Source of the DNA: Thermus thermamylovorans
GTDB lineage: Bacteria > Deinococcota > Deinococci > Deinococcales > Thermaceae
NCBI RefSeq assembly: GCF_004307015.1
Contig: NZ_SIJL01000001.1
Coordinates: forward strand, 124,001 to 188,000
Length of the DNA stretch: 64,000 nt
Direction of reading: 5' to 3'
Shown: piece by piece, positions 1 to 9,553 of the stretch
How positions within the stretch are numbered: position 1 is the first letter of the stretch
Layout of the letters: each line of letters starts with the position of its first letter
Position numbers and translations under genes: made by a program
Notes under the pieces: model-generated
Databases searched by the model: none
Told to the model about the DNA's origin: nothing
Seen by the model: the letters and a program-made list of their open reading frames with translations, nothing else

Positions 1-326
1 TTTCCACCATCGTCATCGGGCTTGCCGCCAGCATGGCTGCGGTGATCCTGGCGGCGGGGGAGAGGGGCCGCCGCTACGCCCTGCCCCACTCCAAGGTGAT
101 GATCCACCAGCCCTGGGGAGGGGCCAGGGGTACGGCCAGCGACATCGCCATCCAGGCCCAGGAGATCTTGAAGGCCAAGAAGCTCCTGAACGAGATCCTG
201 GCCCGGCACACCGGCCAGCCCCTGGAGAAGGTGGAAAAGGACACCGACCGGGACTACTACCTCTCCGCCCGGGAGGCCCTGGAGTATGGTCTCATCGACC
301 AGGTGGTGACCCGTGAGGAGGCCTAG
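1..326 (+). CDS. clpP: ATP-dependent Clp protease proteolytic subunit, C-terminal part (5' end outside window)
   Basis: Serine peptidase subunit that forms the degradation chamber of the cytoplasmic ClpXP/ClpAP protease. The reading frame is already open at base 3. It shows the nucleophile block G-L-A-A-S-M-A just before base 60, then the conserved [14 protein letters not shown] segment and the family C-terminus ending in [11 protein letters not shown]. The stop overlaps the clpX start by 14 bases, so the two are translationally coupled. The first part of the gene, including the N-terminal loops that touch the ATPase, lies before the window. Confidence 0.95.
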   Translation, partial: STIVIGLAASMAAVILAAGERGRRYALPHSKVMIHQPWGGARGTASDIAIQAQEILKAKKLLNEILARHTGQPLEKVEKDTDRDYYLSAREALEYGLIDQVVTREEA

Positions 327-1506
327 ACCCAGCTGCAGTTTTTGCGGCCTGCGCCCGCCGGAGGTGGGGCGGCTTCTGGAAAGCCCCGTTTCCGACGCCT
401 TCATCTGCGAGGACTGCGTGGAGCGGGCTCAGGAGCTTCTGCGCCGAGGGAGGCCCGGGCCCAAGGGGCCAAGCCGCCTGCCCAAACCCCAGGAGATCAA
501 GGCCCACCTGGACGGGTACGTGGTGGGGCAGGAGGCGGCCAAACGGGCCCTGAGCGTGGCCGTCTACAACCACTACAAGCGCCTCCTCCACCCCGAGGCG
601 GAGATCGGCAAGGCCAACATCCTTCTCATCGGCCCCACGGGCACCGGCAAAACCCTCCTGGCGGAGACCCTGGCCCACTTCCTGGACGTGCCCTTCGCCA
701 TCGCCGACGCCACCACCCTCACCGAGGCGGGGTACGTGGGGGAGGACGTGGAAAACGTCCTCCTGCGACTTCTCCAGAACGCCGACTTCGACGTGGAGCG
801 GGCGGAGATGGGCATCGTCTACATCGACGAGATCGACAAGATTGCCCGCAAGTCGGAAAACCCCTCCCTCACCCGGGACGTCTCCGGGGAAGGCGTGCAG
901 CAGGCCCTCCTCAAGATCATCGAGGGGACCGTTGCCAACGTGCCGCCCCAGGGTGGGCGGAAGCACCCCCACCAGGAGTTCATCCCCGTGAACACCAAGA
1001 ACATCCTTTTCATCCTGGGGGGGGCCTTTGAGGGCCTGGAAAACATCGTCAAGGCCCGCACGGAGCGCACGGCCATCGGCTTCACCCGCACCCGGGCCCA
1101 GGAGGAGCCCCTGGAGGTCATCCCCGAGGACCTGGTGAGGTTCGGGATGATCCCCGAGTTCGTGGGCCGGGCGCCCCTCATCGTCCAGCTCCACCCCCTA
1201 ACGGAGGAGGACCTGGTGCGCATCCTCACCGAGCCCAAGAACGCCCTGGTCAAGCAGTACCAGGAGCTTTTGCGCATGGAGGGGATCGAGCTCCGCTTCA
1301 CCCAGGCGGCCCTCAAGGAGATCGCCCGCCGGGCCCTCAGGCGGGGCACCGGGGCCCGGGGCCTTAGGGCCATCCTGGAGAAGGCCATGGTGGACCTGAT
1401 GTTCGAGGTCCCGGGGAGCGGGGTGAAGGAGCTGGTCGTCGACCTGCCCCATCTGGACCAGCCCCTCAGGGCCCTGGAGGAGGCCCGGCTGAGGCAGGCT
1501 TCGTAG
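313..1506 (+). CDS. clpX: ATP-dependent Clp protease ATP-binding subunit ClpX
   Basis: AAA+ unfoldase that recognises substrates, unfolds them and feeds them into ClpP. The 397-residue protein has an N-terminal C4 zinc-binding domain (Cys8, Cys11, Cys32, Cys35), a Walker A G-P-T-G-T-G-K-T at 107-114 and a Walker B ending V-Y-I-D-E-I-D at about 168-175. A conserved E-F-V-G-R sensor region and a C-terminal small domain follow. Length is normal for the family, slightly short at the N-terminus. The GTG start at 313 lies inside the clpP reading frame, so the pair forms one operon. Nothing looks damaged. Confidence 0.97.
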   Translation: MRRPRPSCSFCGLRPPEVGRLLESPVSDAFICEDCVERAQELLRRGRPGPKGPSRLPKPQEIKAHLDGYVVGQEAAKRALSVAVYNHYKRLLHPEAEIGKANILLIGPTGTGKTLLAETLAHFLDVPFAIADATTLTEAGYVGEDVENVLLRLLQNADFDVERAEMGIVYIDEIDKIARKSENPSLTRDVSGEGVQQALLKIIEGTVANVPPQGGRKHPHQEFIPVNTKNILFILGGAFEGLENIVKARTERTAIGFTRTRAQEEPLEVIPEDLVRFGMIPEFVGRAPLIVQLHPLTEEDLVRILTEPKNALVKQYQELLRMEGIELRFTQAALKEIARRALRRGTGARGLRAILEKAMVDLMFEVPGSGVKELVVDLPHLDQPLRALEEARLRQAS

Positions 1507-1544
1507 GCTTCCGGGCCAGCCCCCTCCGGAGCCTCGAGGTCACC

Positions 1545-3068
1545 TCAGCCCCGCTCCATCCGCGCCGCCAGCTCCCCCTTGAGGGCAAAAAGCCTCTCCG
1601 TGAGGGAGACGTGGTAGAGGTGGGGGTTCACCAGGCGGCGCACCCCGGGGTCCAGGCGCTCCACGTCCCTCCGCCGTCTCTCCTGGAGCACCTCCAGCGG
1701 GAGGGGGGGGAAGAGGCGCCTTCCCCGGTAGACTTCCTCCAGGAGGGGTTCCAGGGTGAACTCCCCTGGGCGCAGGGTGCGGCGCTTGGCGGGGTCCGTG
1801 GGGTGGCGGAGGGTGAGGGCCTCGTCCTCCCGCACCGCCTCGTCGAAGGCGGCCAGGAGGTCGGCGGTGGCCAGGCCCCTTTTGTCGTACACCCGGTACG
1901 CCTTTTTGTGCCCGGGGTTCAGGACCTTCTCCAGGGAGTCCGAGATCTTCATGGCTGGGGCCCAGGCGCCATTTTCCCGTACGGCCACCAGCTTGTACAC
2001 CCCTCCCAGGGCGGGGTGGCCCCAGGAGACCACCATCTTGGTGCCCACCCCGTAGACCAGGCGCTTGAGGAGCCTTTCCGCGTCCACCCCGTAGCGGGGA
2101 GCCTCCTCCAGGATCTGGCTCTTGATCTGCCAGATGACGAGCTCGTCCAGGTCCCCGGAGAGGACGATGAGGACCTCGGGGAAGCCGGCCCGGTCCAGCT
2201 CCCTGGCCACCTGGATGGCCAGGTAGGCCAGGTCCCCGGAGTCGATGCGCACCCCCACGGGGCGGTGCCCCCGGCGGCGCAGCCGCTCGAAGACCCGGAT
2301 GGCGTGGGGGAGCCCCGAGCCCAGGGTGTCCACGGTGTCCAGGAGGAGGATGGTGTCGTCGGGGAAGACCTCGGCGAAGGCCTGGAAGGCTTCCTCCTCC
2401 GAGTAGCCCAAGGCCAGGAAGGCCTGCACCAGGCTGTGGGCGTGGGTGCCGGAGGAGGGGAGGCCCAGGAGGTGGGAGAGGCTCACGGCGCTGCTGCGGT
2501 CCGCCCCCCCGATGAGGCTCGCGCGGGTGGCGGCCTCCCCCCCCTTGGCGGGGGCGCGGCGCAGGCCGAACTCCAGCACCACCGCTTCCCCCGCCGCCTC
2601 CCGCACCCGGCTGGCCTTGGTGGCCACCAGGGTCTCGTAGGTGAGGCGGTTCAGAAGGGCGGTCTCCAGGAGCTGGGCCTGGAGGAGGGGGCCCTCCGCG
2701 CTCACCAGGGGCACCTGGGGGTGGGCCACCCGCCCCTCGGGGAGGGCCCTCAGGGTCAGGCCGGAAAACCCCCCCATGCCCTTCAGGTAGCGGAGGTAGT
2801 CCTCGGCGAAGAGGGGCTGGCCGCCCCGGCCCCTCAGGGCGCGGAGGGCGGCGACCTCCTCCTCCCCGAAGCGGGCCCCTTCCATCCAGGAGAGGAGGGG
2901 GTCCAGGCCGGCGAAGACGGTGTAGCCCGCCTGGTGGGCTCCGTAATCGGGGTTTTTGCGGTAGAAGGCCTCGAAAAGGGCCGGCCGCTCGTGGAGGCCC
3001 AGGCGGAAGTAGACCTGGCCCATGGTGAGCTGGTAGAGGTCGGTGTAGAGGATGCCGAAGGGGTCCAT
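1545..3068 (-). CDS. pncB: Nicotinate phosphoribosyltransferase
   Basis: Converts nicotinate and PRPP to nicotinate mononucleotide, the salvage entry to NAD. The 507-residue protein opens with the family motif around [11 protein letters not shown] and contains S-S-G-T-H-A-H-S near 205-212, which carries the histidine phosphorylated during catalysis in this family. It also has R-I-D-S-G-D-L and G-V-G-T-K phosphate-binding segments. The ATG at 3068 is preceded by TATGCT with a 6-nt gap, which fits a leaderless mRNA. It diverges from metH and ends close to clpX, with no operon partner. Confidence 0.93.
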   Translation of the reverse strand: MDPFGILYTDLYQLTMGQVYFRLGLHERPALFEAFYRKNPDYGAHQAGYTVFAGLDPLLSWMEGARFGEEEVAALRALRGRGGQPLFAEDYLRYLKGMGGFSGLTLRALPEGRVAHPQVPLVSAEGPLLQAQLLETALLNRLTYETLVATKASRVREAAGEAVVLEFGLRRAPAKGGEAATRASLIGGADRSSAVSLSHLLGLPSSGTHAHSLVQAFLALGYSEEEAFQAFAEVFPDDTILLLDTVDTLGSGLPHAIRVFERLRRRGHRPVGVRIDSGDLAYLAIQVARELDRAGFPEVLIVLSGDLDELVIWQIKSQILEEAPRYGVDAERLLKRLVYGVGTKMVVSWGHPALGGVYKLVAVRENGAWAPAMKISDSLEKVLNPGHKKAYRVYDKRGLATADLLAAFDEAVREDEALTLRHPTDPAKRRTLRPGEFTLEPLLEEVYRGRRLFPPLPLEVLQERRRRDVERLDPGVRRLVNPHLYHVSLTERLFALKGELAARMERG

Positions 3069-3074
3069 GGGCCT

Positions 3075-3080
3075 AGCATA
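3075..3080 (-). promoter_or_regulatory. -10 element of pncB (leaderless type)
   Basis: On the minus strand TATGCT ends 6 nt before the pncB ATG. That spacing puts the transcription start at or next to the start codon. No Shine-Dalgarno sequence fits between them. Confidence 0.6.
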
Positions 3081-3096
3081 GCCCCCCTCTTTTGGC

Positions 3097-3102
3097 TACA
3101 CT
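3097..3102 (+). promoter_or_regulatory. -10 element of metH (near-leaderless)
   Basis: TACACT lies 8 nt before the ATG at 3111 and 16 bp from the opposing pncB -10 box. The two polymerase footprints must therefore overlap. Confidence 0.5.
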
Positions 3103-3110
3103 AGCGGGAT

Positions 3111-6100
3111 ATGGTGGAGGTCCACGCCTGCAGCCCCGGCTGCCGCCACCACCTGGGGGGGGCGGGCTGGGGGGAGGCCCCCTTGGTGCGGCTTGGGTAC
3201 AACCGGGAGGCCCGGGCCAGGAGGTTCCCCTACCTGAGGGCCCTCCTGGAAAGGCCCCTGGTCTTCGACGGGGCCATGGGCACGGAGCTCTGGAAGCGGG
3301 ACCTCACCCCCGAGGACTACGGGGGGGAGGCCTTCTACGGCTGCCCGGAGGTGCTGAACCGCACCCGGCCCGAGGTGGTGGGGGAGATCCACCGGGCCTA
3401 CCTCGAGGCCGGCGCCGAGGTGATCGAGACCAACACCTTCGGCTGCCTGCGCCACGTCCTGGCGGAGTACGGCCTCGGGGAGGAAGCGGAAGGGCTGGCC
3501 CACGCCGCGGCCAGGATCGCCCGGGAGGCCGCAGAACCTTACGGGGCCTTCGTGGCCGGGGCCCTGGGCCCGGGGACCAAGCTCATCTCCTTAGGGCAGA
3601 TCGGGTGGGACGAGCTCTTTGCCGCCTACAAGGAGGCCGCCCGGGGGCTTCTCAGGGGCGGGGTGGACCTGATCCTCCTGGAAACCGCCCAGGACCTCCT
3701 GCAGGTGCGCTGCGCCGTCTTGGCGGTGCGGGAGGCCATGGCCGAGGTGGGGCGGGAGGTGCCCCTGCAGGTGCAGGTCACCCTAGAGGCCACGGGCACC
3801 ATGCTGGTGGGCTCGGACGAGGGCGCGGCCCTGGCCGCCCTGGAGAGCCTGCCTATAGATGTGGTGGGCATGAACTGCGCCACCGGCCCTGACCTCATGG
3901 ACAGCAAGATCCGCTACTTCGCCGAGAACAGCACCCGCTTTGTGGCCTGCCTCCCGAATGCGGGCCTCCCCCGGAACGAGGGGGGGAGGGTGGTCTACGA
4001 CCTCACCCCCGAGGAACTCGCCCGGTGGCACCGGAAGTTCGTGGCCGAGTACGGGGTGAACGCCGTGGGGGGGTGCTGCGGCACGGGGCCGGAGCACATC
4101 CGGATGGTGGCGGAGGCGGTGCGGGGCCTCCCTGCCCCCCCGCGGCCCGGGGCCTTCCCCCCCCAGGTGGCCTCCTTGTACCAGGCGGTGCCCCTCCGGC
4201 AGGAGGCGAGCCTCCTCCTGGTGGGGGAGAGGCTGAACGCCACCGGGAGCCGACGCTTCCGGGAGATGCTCTTTGCCCGCGACCTCGAGGGCATACTGGC
4301 CCTGGCCCGGGAGCAGGTGGCGGAGGGGGCCCACGCCCTGGACCTCTCCGTGGCCTGGACGGGGCGGGACGAGCTTGCAGACCTCGCCTGGCTCCTTCCC
4401 CACCTGGCCACCGCGGTCACCGCGCCCTTCATGGTGGACTCCACCTCCCCTTCGGCCATGGAGCTGGCCCTCAAACACCTTCCCGGGCGGATCCTCCTGA
4501 ACTCCGCCAACCTGGAGGAGGGCCTGGAGCGGTTCGACCGGGTGGCCTCCCTGGCCAAGGCCCACGGGGCGGCCCTGGTGGTCCTCACCATCGACGAGGG
4601 GGGCATGGCCAAGACCCGGGAGGAGAAGGTGCGGGTGGCCCTGCGCATGTACGAGCGCCTCACGGAGCATCACGGCTTCCGCCCGGAGGACCTCCTCTTC
4701 GACCTCCTCACCTTCCCCATCACCCAAGGGGACGAGGAGAGCCGCCCTTTGGCCCGGGAAACCCTCCTGGCCCTGGAGGAGCTAGGGGAGAGGCTTCCTG
4801 GGGTGGGGTTTATCCTGGGGGTTTCCAACGTTTCCTTTGGCCTCAAGCCCCGGGCCCGGCGGGTCCTGAACTCGGTCTTCCTGGACGAGGCCCGCAAACG
4901 GGGCCTCACCGCCGCCATCGTGGACGCGGGGAAGATCCTCCCCATCCCCGAGATCCCCGAGGAGGCCTACGCCATCGCCTTGGACCTCATCCACGACCGC
5001 AGGCGGGAGGGGTACGACCCCCTCTTCGCCTTCATGGCCTACTTTGAAACCCACCAGCAGGCGTTCGCCGCCAAGGAGGACGCCTTCGCCGCCCTGCCCC
5101 TCTTGGAGCGCCTCAGGCGCCGGGTGGTGGAGGGGCGGAAGGCGGGCCTCGAGGCCGACCTGGAGGAGGCCCTGAAGGCGGGACACAGGCCCCTGGACCT
5201 CATCAACGGCCCCCTCCTTGCCGGCATGAAGGAGGTGGGGGAACTCTTCGGGGCGGGGAAGATGCAGCTGCCCTTCGTCCTGCAGGCAGCGGAGGTGATG
5301 AAGCGGGCCGTGGCCTTCCTGGAGCCCCACATGGAAAGGCGGGGGGCAGGCCGGGGGAAGATGGTCCTGGCCACGGTGAAGGGGGACGTGCACGACATCG
5401 GCAAGAACCTGGTGGACATCCTCCTCAGCAACAACGGCTACCAGGTGGTGAACCTGGGGATCAAGGTGCCCATCGAGGAGATCCTGAAGGCGGTGGAGGA
5501 GCACCGGCCCCAGGCGGTGGGCATGTCCGGCCTCCTGGTCAAGAGCACCCTGGTCATGAAGGAGAACCTGGAGTACATGCGGGACAGGGGCTACACCCTG
5601 CCGGTGATCCTGGGGGGGGCCGCCCTCACCCGCGCCTACGTGGAGGGGGAGCTCAGGGCCATCTACCCCAACGTCCACTACGCGGAGGATGCCTTCGAGG
5701 GCCTCAGGCTCATGGAAGCCCTCACGGGCGGGGAGGCCCCCTCGGTCCGCCAGGAAGCCCCCAAACCCAAGGCGGAAGCCCCCAGGGTGGCGCCCAAGGC
5801 CAAGCCCGTGGGGGAGGCCCCCTTCGTTCCCCGTCCCCCCTTCTTCGGGGTGCGGGTGGAGGAGGGGCTGGACCTGGCCACCATCGCCCACTACGTGAAC
5901 AAGCTCGCCCTTTTCCGCGGCCAGTGGGGGTACAGCCGCAAAGGGATGAGCCGGGAGGCGTGGCAGGCCCTGGTGGCGCGGGAGGCGGAGCCCGTCTTCC
6001 AGAGGCTCCTTCGGGAGGCCCAGGCGGGGGGGTGGCTCAGGCCCAGGGTGCTCTACGGCTTCTTTCCCGTGGCCAGGGAGGGGGAGGAGCTCCTGGTCTT

Positions 6101-6662
6101 CTCCCCGGAGACCGGGGAGGTGCGGGAGCGCTTCCGCTTTCCCCGCCAGCGGGGCGGAGGGCTTTCCTTGTTGGACTACTTCCGCCCCCGCTTCGCCCCG
6201 CCCTTGGGGGACGAGGCGGCGTGGCTCCCCGCTTACGAAGCGGGCGCCCGGGACGTCTTGGGCGTCCAGCTCGTGACCATGGGGGAGGAGCCTTCCCGGA
6301 AGGCCAGGGCGCTCTTTGAGGGCGGGGCCTACCAGGATTACCTTTTCGCCCATGGCTTTGCTGTGGAGATGACCGAGGCCCTGGCGGAGTACTGGCACAA
6401 GAGGATGCGGCAGATGTGGGGGATCGCCGGCCGGGACGCCACCGACATCAAGAGGCTCTTCCAGGGGGGCTACCAGGGGGCCCGCTACTCCTTCGGCTAC
6501 CCCGCCTGCCCGGACCTGGCGGACCAGGCCAAGCTGGACCGGCTCATGGGCTTCGTCCGCATCGGGGTGCGCCTCACGGAGAGCTTCCAGCTGGAGCCGG
6601 AGCACGCCACCAGTGCCCTGGTGGTCCACCACCCGGAGGCCCGCTACTTCAGCGTGGACTGA
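3111..6662 (+). CDS. metH: Cobalamin-dependent methionine synthase
   Basis: Transfers the methyl group of 5-methyltetrahydrofolate to homocysteine through methylcobalamin. All classical modules are present in order in 1183 residues. These are the homocysteine-binding barrel with zinc cysteines (G-M-N-C-A-T-G and G-G-C-C-G-T-G), the pterin-binding barrel, the four-helix cap near 700-735, the cobalamin domain with G-D-V-H-D-I-G-K-N, and a C-terminal reactivation domain with Y-P-A-C-P-D. Start choice is open. The ATG at 3111 fits a near-leaderless promoter, whereas GTG at 3186 follows a good GGGGGAGG ribosome site and would remove 25 residues of unusual C-x3-C-x-H-H sequence. The B12 importer at 36-39 kb probably supplies its cofactor. 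Confidence 0.96.
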   Translation: MVEVHACSPGCRHHLGGAGWGEAPLVRLGYNREARARRFPYLRALLERPLVFDGAMGTELWKRDLTPEDYGGEAFYGCPEVLNRTRPEVVGEIHRAYLEAGAEVIETNTFGCLRHVLAEYGLGEEAEGLAHAAARIAREAAEPYGAFVAGALGPGTKLISLGQIGWDELFAAYKEAARGLLRGGVDLILLETAQDLLQVRCAVLAVREAMAEVGREVPLQVQVTLEATGTMLVGSDEGAALAALESLPIDVVGMNCATGPDLMDSKIRYFAENSTRFVACLPNAGLPRNEGGRVVYDLTPEELARWHRKFVAEYGVNAVGGCCGTGPEHIRMVAEAVRGLPAPPRPGAFPPQVASLYQAVPLRQEASLLLVGERLNATGSRRFREMLFARDLEGILALAREQVAEGAHALDLSVAWTGRDELADLAWLLPHLATAVTAPFMVDSTSPSAMELALKHLPGRILLNSANLEEGLERFDRVASLAKAHGAALVVLTIDEGGMAKTREEKVRVALRMYERLTEHHGFRPEDLLFDLLTFPITQGDEESRPLARETLLALEELGERLPGVGFILGVSNVSFGLKPRARRVLNSVFLDEARKRGLTAAIVDAGKILPIPEIPEEAYAIALDLIHDRRREGYDPLFAFMAYFETHQQAFAAKEDAFAALPLLERLRRRVVEGRKAGLEADLEEALKAGHRPLDLINGPLLAGMKEVGELFGAGKMQLPFVLQAAEVMKRAVAFLEPHMERRGAGRGKMVLATVKGDVHDIGKNLVDILLSNNGYQVVNLGIKVPIEEILKAVEEHRPQAVGMSGLLVKSTLVMKENLEYMRDRGYTLPVILGGAALTRAYVEGELRAIYPNVHYAEDAFEGLRLMEALTGGEAPSVRQEAPKPKAEAPRVAPKAKPVGEAPFVPRPPFFGVRVEEGLDLATIAHYVNKLALFRGQWGYSRKGMSREAWQALVAREAEPVFQRLLREAQAGGWLRPRVLYGFFPVAREGEELLVFSPETGEVRERFRFPRQRGGGLSLLDYFRPRFAPPLGDEAAWLPAYEAGARDVLGVQLVTMGEEPSRKARALFEGGAYQDYLFAHGFAVEMTEALAEYWHKRMRQMWGIAGRDATDIKRLFQGGYQGARYSFGYPACPDLADQAKLDRLMGFVRIGVRLTESFQLEPEHATSALVVHHPEARYFSVD

Positions 6663-6773
6663 AGGGCCCATCCCCTGCCCTTGGGGCTGGGAGCCTAGGG
6701 GCAAGCCCCGACGGGGCCCCGGGTTCCGCGGGGCCACCCGGGCCCCGCCGGGGTGGCTGGGGCGGCGGACCGG

Positions 6774-6779
6774 TATACT
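6774..6779 (+). promoter_or_regulatory. -10 element of the pabB-pabA fusion gene
   Basis: TATACT ends 6 nt before the GTG at 6786. This sets the start codon and implies a leaderless transcript. The longer frame beginning at 6753 would start upstream of the promoter. Confidence 0.65.
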
Positions 6780-6785
6780 CCCCGC

Positions 6786-8657
6786 GTGGCTGGCCCCCCT
6801 TCGGCCCTCCTCCTCCTCTACCACCGGGCGCGGAGCCTGGGCCTGGCCCCCGCCCTCCTGGAGTCCCTGGGCCCCAAGGCCCCCTTCGCCCGCCTCTCCC
6901 TCCTGGGGGTCAGGCCCCGGCACCGCCTCGAGGTGTGGGCGGGCCGGCTTTACCTGGACGGGAGGCGGGTGGGGGAGGCCCTGGACCTCTTCCGCTACCT
7001 GGAAAGGGGCCTGGGGAAGGGATACTTCCCCGCCTGGATGGGTTTTTTCGCCTACGAGTTCGCCCGCCACCTGGGCCTTCCCGCCCACGACCCCCTCCCG
7101 GGCCTGCCCGAGGCCTTCTTCCTCTACTACCCCGAGGGCTACGCCCTTCTGGAGGGGCGCCTGGTGCAGCGCCCCTCCTTTTCCCTGAAGCCCTTGCCCT
7201 ACCTCCCCCCACCCCTGCCCCACCACCCCCTGGTCTCCGACTTCCCCCAAAGGGCCTTCCTCCAGGGGGTCCTCGAGGTGCAGGAAAGGATCCGCGCCGG
7301 GGTGGTCTACCAGGTGAACCTCTCCCACCGCTTCCGCCTCCTGGGCCCGGTGGACCCCCTCCTCCTCTACGCCCGCCTGCGGGCCCTGAACCCTTCCCCC
7401 TTCATGGGCCTGTTGGAGGGGGAGGAGTGGGCGGTGGTCTCGGGGAGCCCGGAAAGGCTTTTCCGGAAGGCGGGGGCCCGGGTCCTGGCCCGGCCCATCG
7501 CGGGCACGAGGCCCAGGGGGAGGACCCCGGAGGAGGACCTGGCCCTGGAGGGGGAGCTCCTCGCCTCGGCCAAGGAGCGGGCGGAGCACGCCATGCTGGT
7601 GGATCTCCTCCGCAACGACCTGGCCCGGGTGGCCCTGCCGGGGACGGTGCGGGTGCGGGAGCTTTTCACCGTGGAGCGCTACGCCCACGTGATGCACCTG
7701 GTCTCCGAGGTGGAGGGCCACACCCGCGCCTCCTTGGGGGAGGTTTTCGCCAGCCTCTTCCCCGGGGGCACGATCACCGGGGCCCCCAAGGGCACGGTGA
7801 TGGCGGCCATCCGGGAGCTGGAGCCCGTGCCCCGGGGGGCCTACACGGGGAGCCTGGGGTACGTTTCGGGGCGGGGGGCGGACTTCAACCTCCTCATCCG
7901 CTCCTTCCAGAGGGTGGGGGAGGAGGTGCTCTTCTCCGCGGGGGCGGGGATCGTCATCGCCTCGGATCCGGGAGCGGAGTACCGGGAGACCCTGCACAAG
8001 GCGGAAAGCCTCCTCCTGGCCCTGGAGCGGGGCCGCCCCGGGAAGGCCCCCGAGCCTCCCAGGCCCACCGCCGCCTGGGCCCCCCCGCCCCCTCCCCGGC
8101 GGGTGCGGGCCCGGGTCCTCTTCCTGGAAAACCGCGACTCCTTCAGCTACAACCTGGTGGACTACCTCCGCGCCCTGGGGGCGGAGGTGGCGGTGGTGGA
8201 CCAGGAGGAGCCGCCCCGCCTTGGGGGCTTCAGCCACCTGGTGGTGGGCCCGGGGCCCAAGGACCCCTTCACCGCGGGGCGGGTCCTGGAGTGGACCCAA
8301 AGGGCCCTGGCGGAGGGGATCCCCTTCCTGGGGGTGTGCCTGGGGCACCAGGCCCTGGGGGTGGCCCTGGGGGCGGCGCTCTACCGGGAAAGGCCGGTGC
8401 ACGGGGAGGCGCATCCGGTCTACCACGGGGGAGAGGCGCTCTTCGCCGGGTTTCCCAACCCCTTGCCCTTTGCCCGCTACCATTCCCTGGCCCTCAGGGA
8501 CCTTCCCCCAGGGGTGCGCCTTCTGGCCTGGACAGGGGAGGGGGTGCCCATGGCCCTATGGGACGGGAGGCGGGCCTTTGGCGTGCAGTTCCACCCGGAG
8601 AGCATCCTTTCCCCGTGGGGGATGGAGCTTCTGGCCCGGTTTCTGGAGGTGGGCTGA
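6786..8657 (+). CDS. pabB: Aminodeoxychorismate synthase, fused component I and glutamine amidotransferase
   Basis: Makes 4-amino-4-deoxychorismate from chorismate and glutamine for folate synthesis. The first 440 or so residues of 623 are a chorismate-binding enzyme domain with A-R-P-I-A-G-T-R-P-R-G, L-L-R-N-D-L-A-R-V and G-T-I-T-G-A-P-K. A proline-rich linker leads to a class I amidotransferase with N-R-D-S-F-S-Y-N-L-V, the nucleophile motif G-V-C-L-G-H-Q and the F-H-P-E-S histidine-glutamate pair. An anthranilate synthase fusion is the alternative. The downstream aminotransferase-IV gene, with only about 90 bp between, argues for the PABA branch. The GTG start is set by the promoter. Confidence 0.85.
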   Translation: MAGPPSALLLLYHRARSLGLAPALLESLGPKAPFARLSLLGVRPRHRLEVWAGRLYLDGRRVGEALDLFRYLERGLGKGYFPAWMGFFAYEFARHLGLPAHDPLPGLPEAFFLYYPEGYALLEGRLVQRPSFSLKPLPYLPPPLPHHPLVSDFPQRAFLQGVLEVQERIRAGVVYQVNLSHRFRLLGPVDPLLLYARLRALNPSPFMGLLEGEEWAVVSGSPERLFRKAGARVLARPIAGTRPRGRTPEEDLALEGELLASAKERAEHAMLVDLLRNDLARVALPGTVRVRELFTVERYAHVMHLVSEVEGHTRASLGEVFASLFPGGTITGAPKGTVMAAIRELEPVPRGAYTGSLGYVSGRGADFNLLIRSFQRVGEEVLFSAGAGIVIASDPGAEYRETLHKAESLLLALERGRPGKAPEPPRPTAAWAPPPPPRRVRARVLFLENRDSFSYNLVDYLRALGAEVAVVDQEEPPRLGGFSHLVVGPGPKDPFTAGRVLEWTQRALAEGIPFLGVCLGHQALGVALGAALYRERPVHGEAHPVYHGGEALFAGFPNPLPFARYHSLALRDLPPGVRLLAWTGEGVPMALWDGRRAFGVQFHPESILSPWGMELLARFLEVG

Positions 8658-8750
8658 CTGCCCGGGGAGGCGGGGTGCCCCCTCTCCCGGTGGGGCGTCT
8701 CCGCCCCCGGGCGCTTGCCCGGACCCGGGGGTGCAAGGGGAGAATGGGGC

Positions 8751-9497
8751 ATGCGCCGGGTTCTGCTCCGGGGGGAGCCCTTCGTGGAGGGCTTGCCGGA
8801 AAGCCTCGCCTACCACGGCCTGAGCGTCTTCACCACCCTGCGGGTGGAAAGGGGGGAGCCCCTATGGCTGGAGGAGCACCTCTTTCGCCTGCGCCGCCAC
8901 GGGGAGGCCCTGGGCCTCCCCTATCCGGGGGACGGGGTCTTCTTGGCGGACCTGAGGGCCCTCCAGGACTCCTTTTCCGGCGTGCCCTGCCTGCGCCTCC
9001 GCTTCACCCTGGGGGAAGGGGTGTGGCTTTCTGAAGCCAGGCCCCACACGCCCCCGCCCCTTGCCGCTTACCGCGAGGGGGTGCGGGTCCACCTCACCCG
9101 CCACCGGGTGCACCCGGACCTCGCCCGCTACAAGACCGGGAACTACCTGCCCTACCGCCTGGCCCTTGGGGAGGCCCGGGGCCGGGGGGCCTTTGAGGGG
9201 CTTTTGCAGGACGCAGAGGGGCACGTGGTGGACGGCAGCCGCACCAGCCCCCTCCTCTACCGGGAGGGGACGCTCTACCTCCTGGAGGGGGGATTGGAGG
9301 GCATCACCCGGGAGAAGGTGGCCGCGGGGGCGCGGGCCCTGGGCCTGAGGGTGGAGCGGGTCTACCTGCGCCCAGAGGGGCTCAGGGGCCTCCTCCTCCT
9401 TGCGGGAAGCGGGGTGGGCCTCCTGCCGGCGGGCCCGCCCCCGGAGGAGCTGGCCCCCTTGATCCGGGCCCTTCGCCCCGCCTGCTATACTGGATAA
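8751..9497 (+). CDS. pabC: Aminodeoxychorismate lyase (class IV aminotransferase fold)
   Basis: Pyridoxal-phosphate enzyme expected to release pyruvate from aminodeoxychorismate, giving 4-aminobenzoate. The 248-residue protein has the fold-type IV layout. An R-L-R-F-T-L strand is followed by the PLP lysine block Y-K-T-G-N-Y-L-P-Y and then G-H-V-V-D-G-S-R-T-S in the position of the usual E-x-S-x-x-N. The glutamate after the lysine block is thus replaced by D-G. Context behind pabB-pabA supports the lyase call over a branched-chain or D-amino-acid aminotransferase. The ATG at 8751 is the first sensible start. Confidence 0.78.
   Translation: MRRVLLRGEPFVEGLPESLAYHGLSVFTTLRVERGEPLWLEEHLFRLRRHGEALGLPYPGDGVFLADLRALQDSFSGVPCLRLRFTLGEGVWLSEARPHTPPPLAAYREGVRVHLTRHRVHPDLARYKTGNYLPYRLALGEARGRGAFEGLLQDAEGHVVDGSRTSPLLYREGTLYLLEGGLEGITREKVAAGARALGLRVERVYLRPEGLRGLLLLAGSGVGLLPAGPPPEELAPLIRALRPACYTG
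9486..9491 (+). promoter_or_regulatory. Putative -10 element of greA inside the pabC 3' end
   Basis: TATACT sits just before the pabC stop. It would give greA a leader of roughly 55 nt containing the hairpin at 9503-9529. The -35 region is poor. Confidence 0.4.
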
Positions 9498-9502
9498 CGC
9501 TG

Positions 9503-9529
9503 CCTCCAGCCCAGGCCCTTGGGCTGGGG
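9503..9529 (+). terminator. Hairpin followed by T-rich tract between pabC and greA
   Basis: The arms CAGCCCA and TGGGCTG pair perfectly around a 6-nt loop, and the stem can extend by several pairs to about 10. CCCCCTTTT follows. It could terminate pabC transcripts. If the -10 at 9486 is used, it would act as an attenuator in the greA leader. Confidence 0.45.
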
Positions 9530-9553
9530 CCCCCTTTTACGCGGAGGATAGGG

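Noticed and set aside
4782-8483. 1233-codon open frame on the minus strand opposite metH and pabB-pabA
   Set aside because: It lies antisense to two well-supported genes, is Gly/Pro/His-rich with no domain, and is the usual by-product of very G/C-rich coding DNA.
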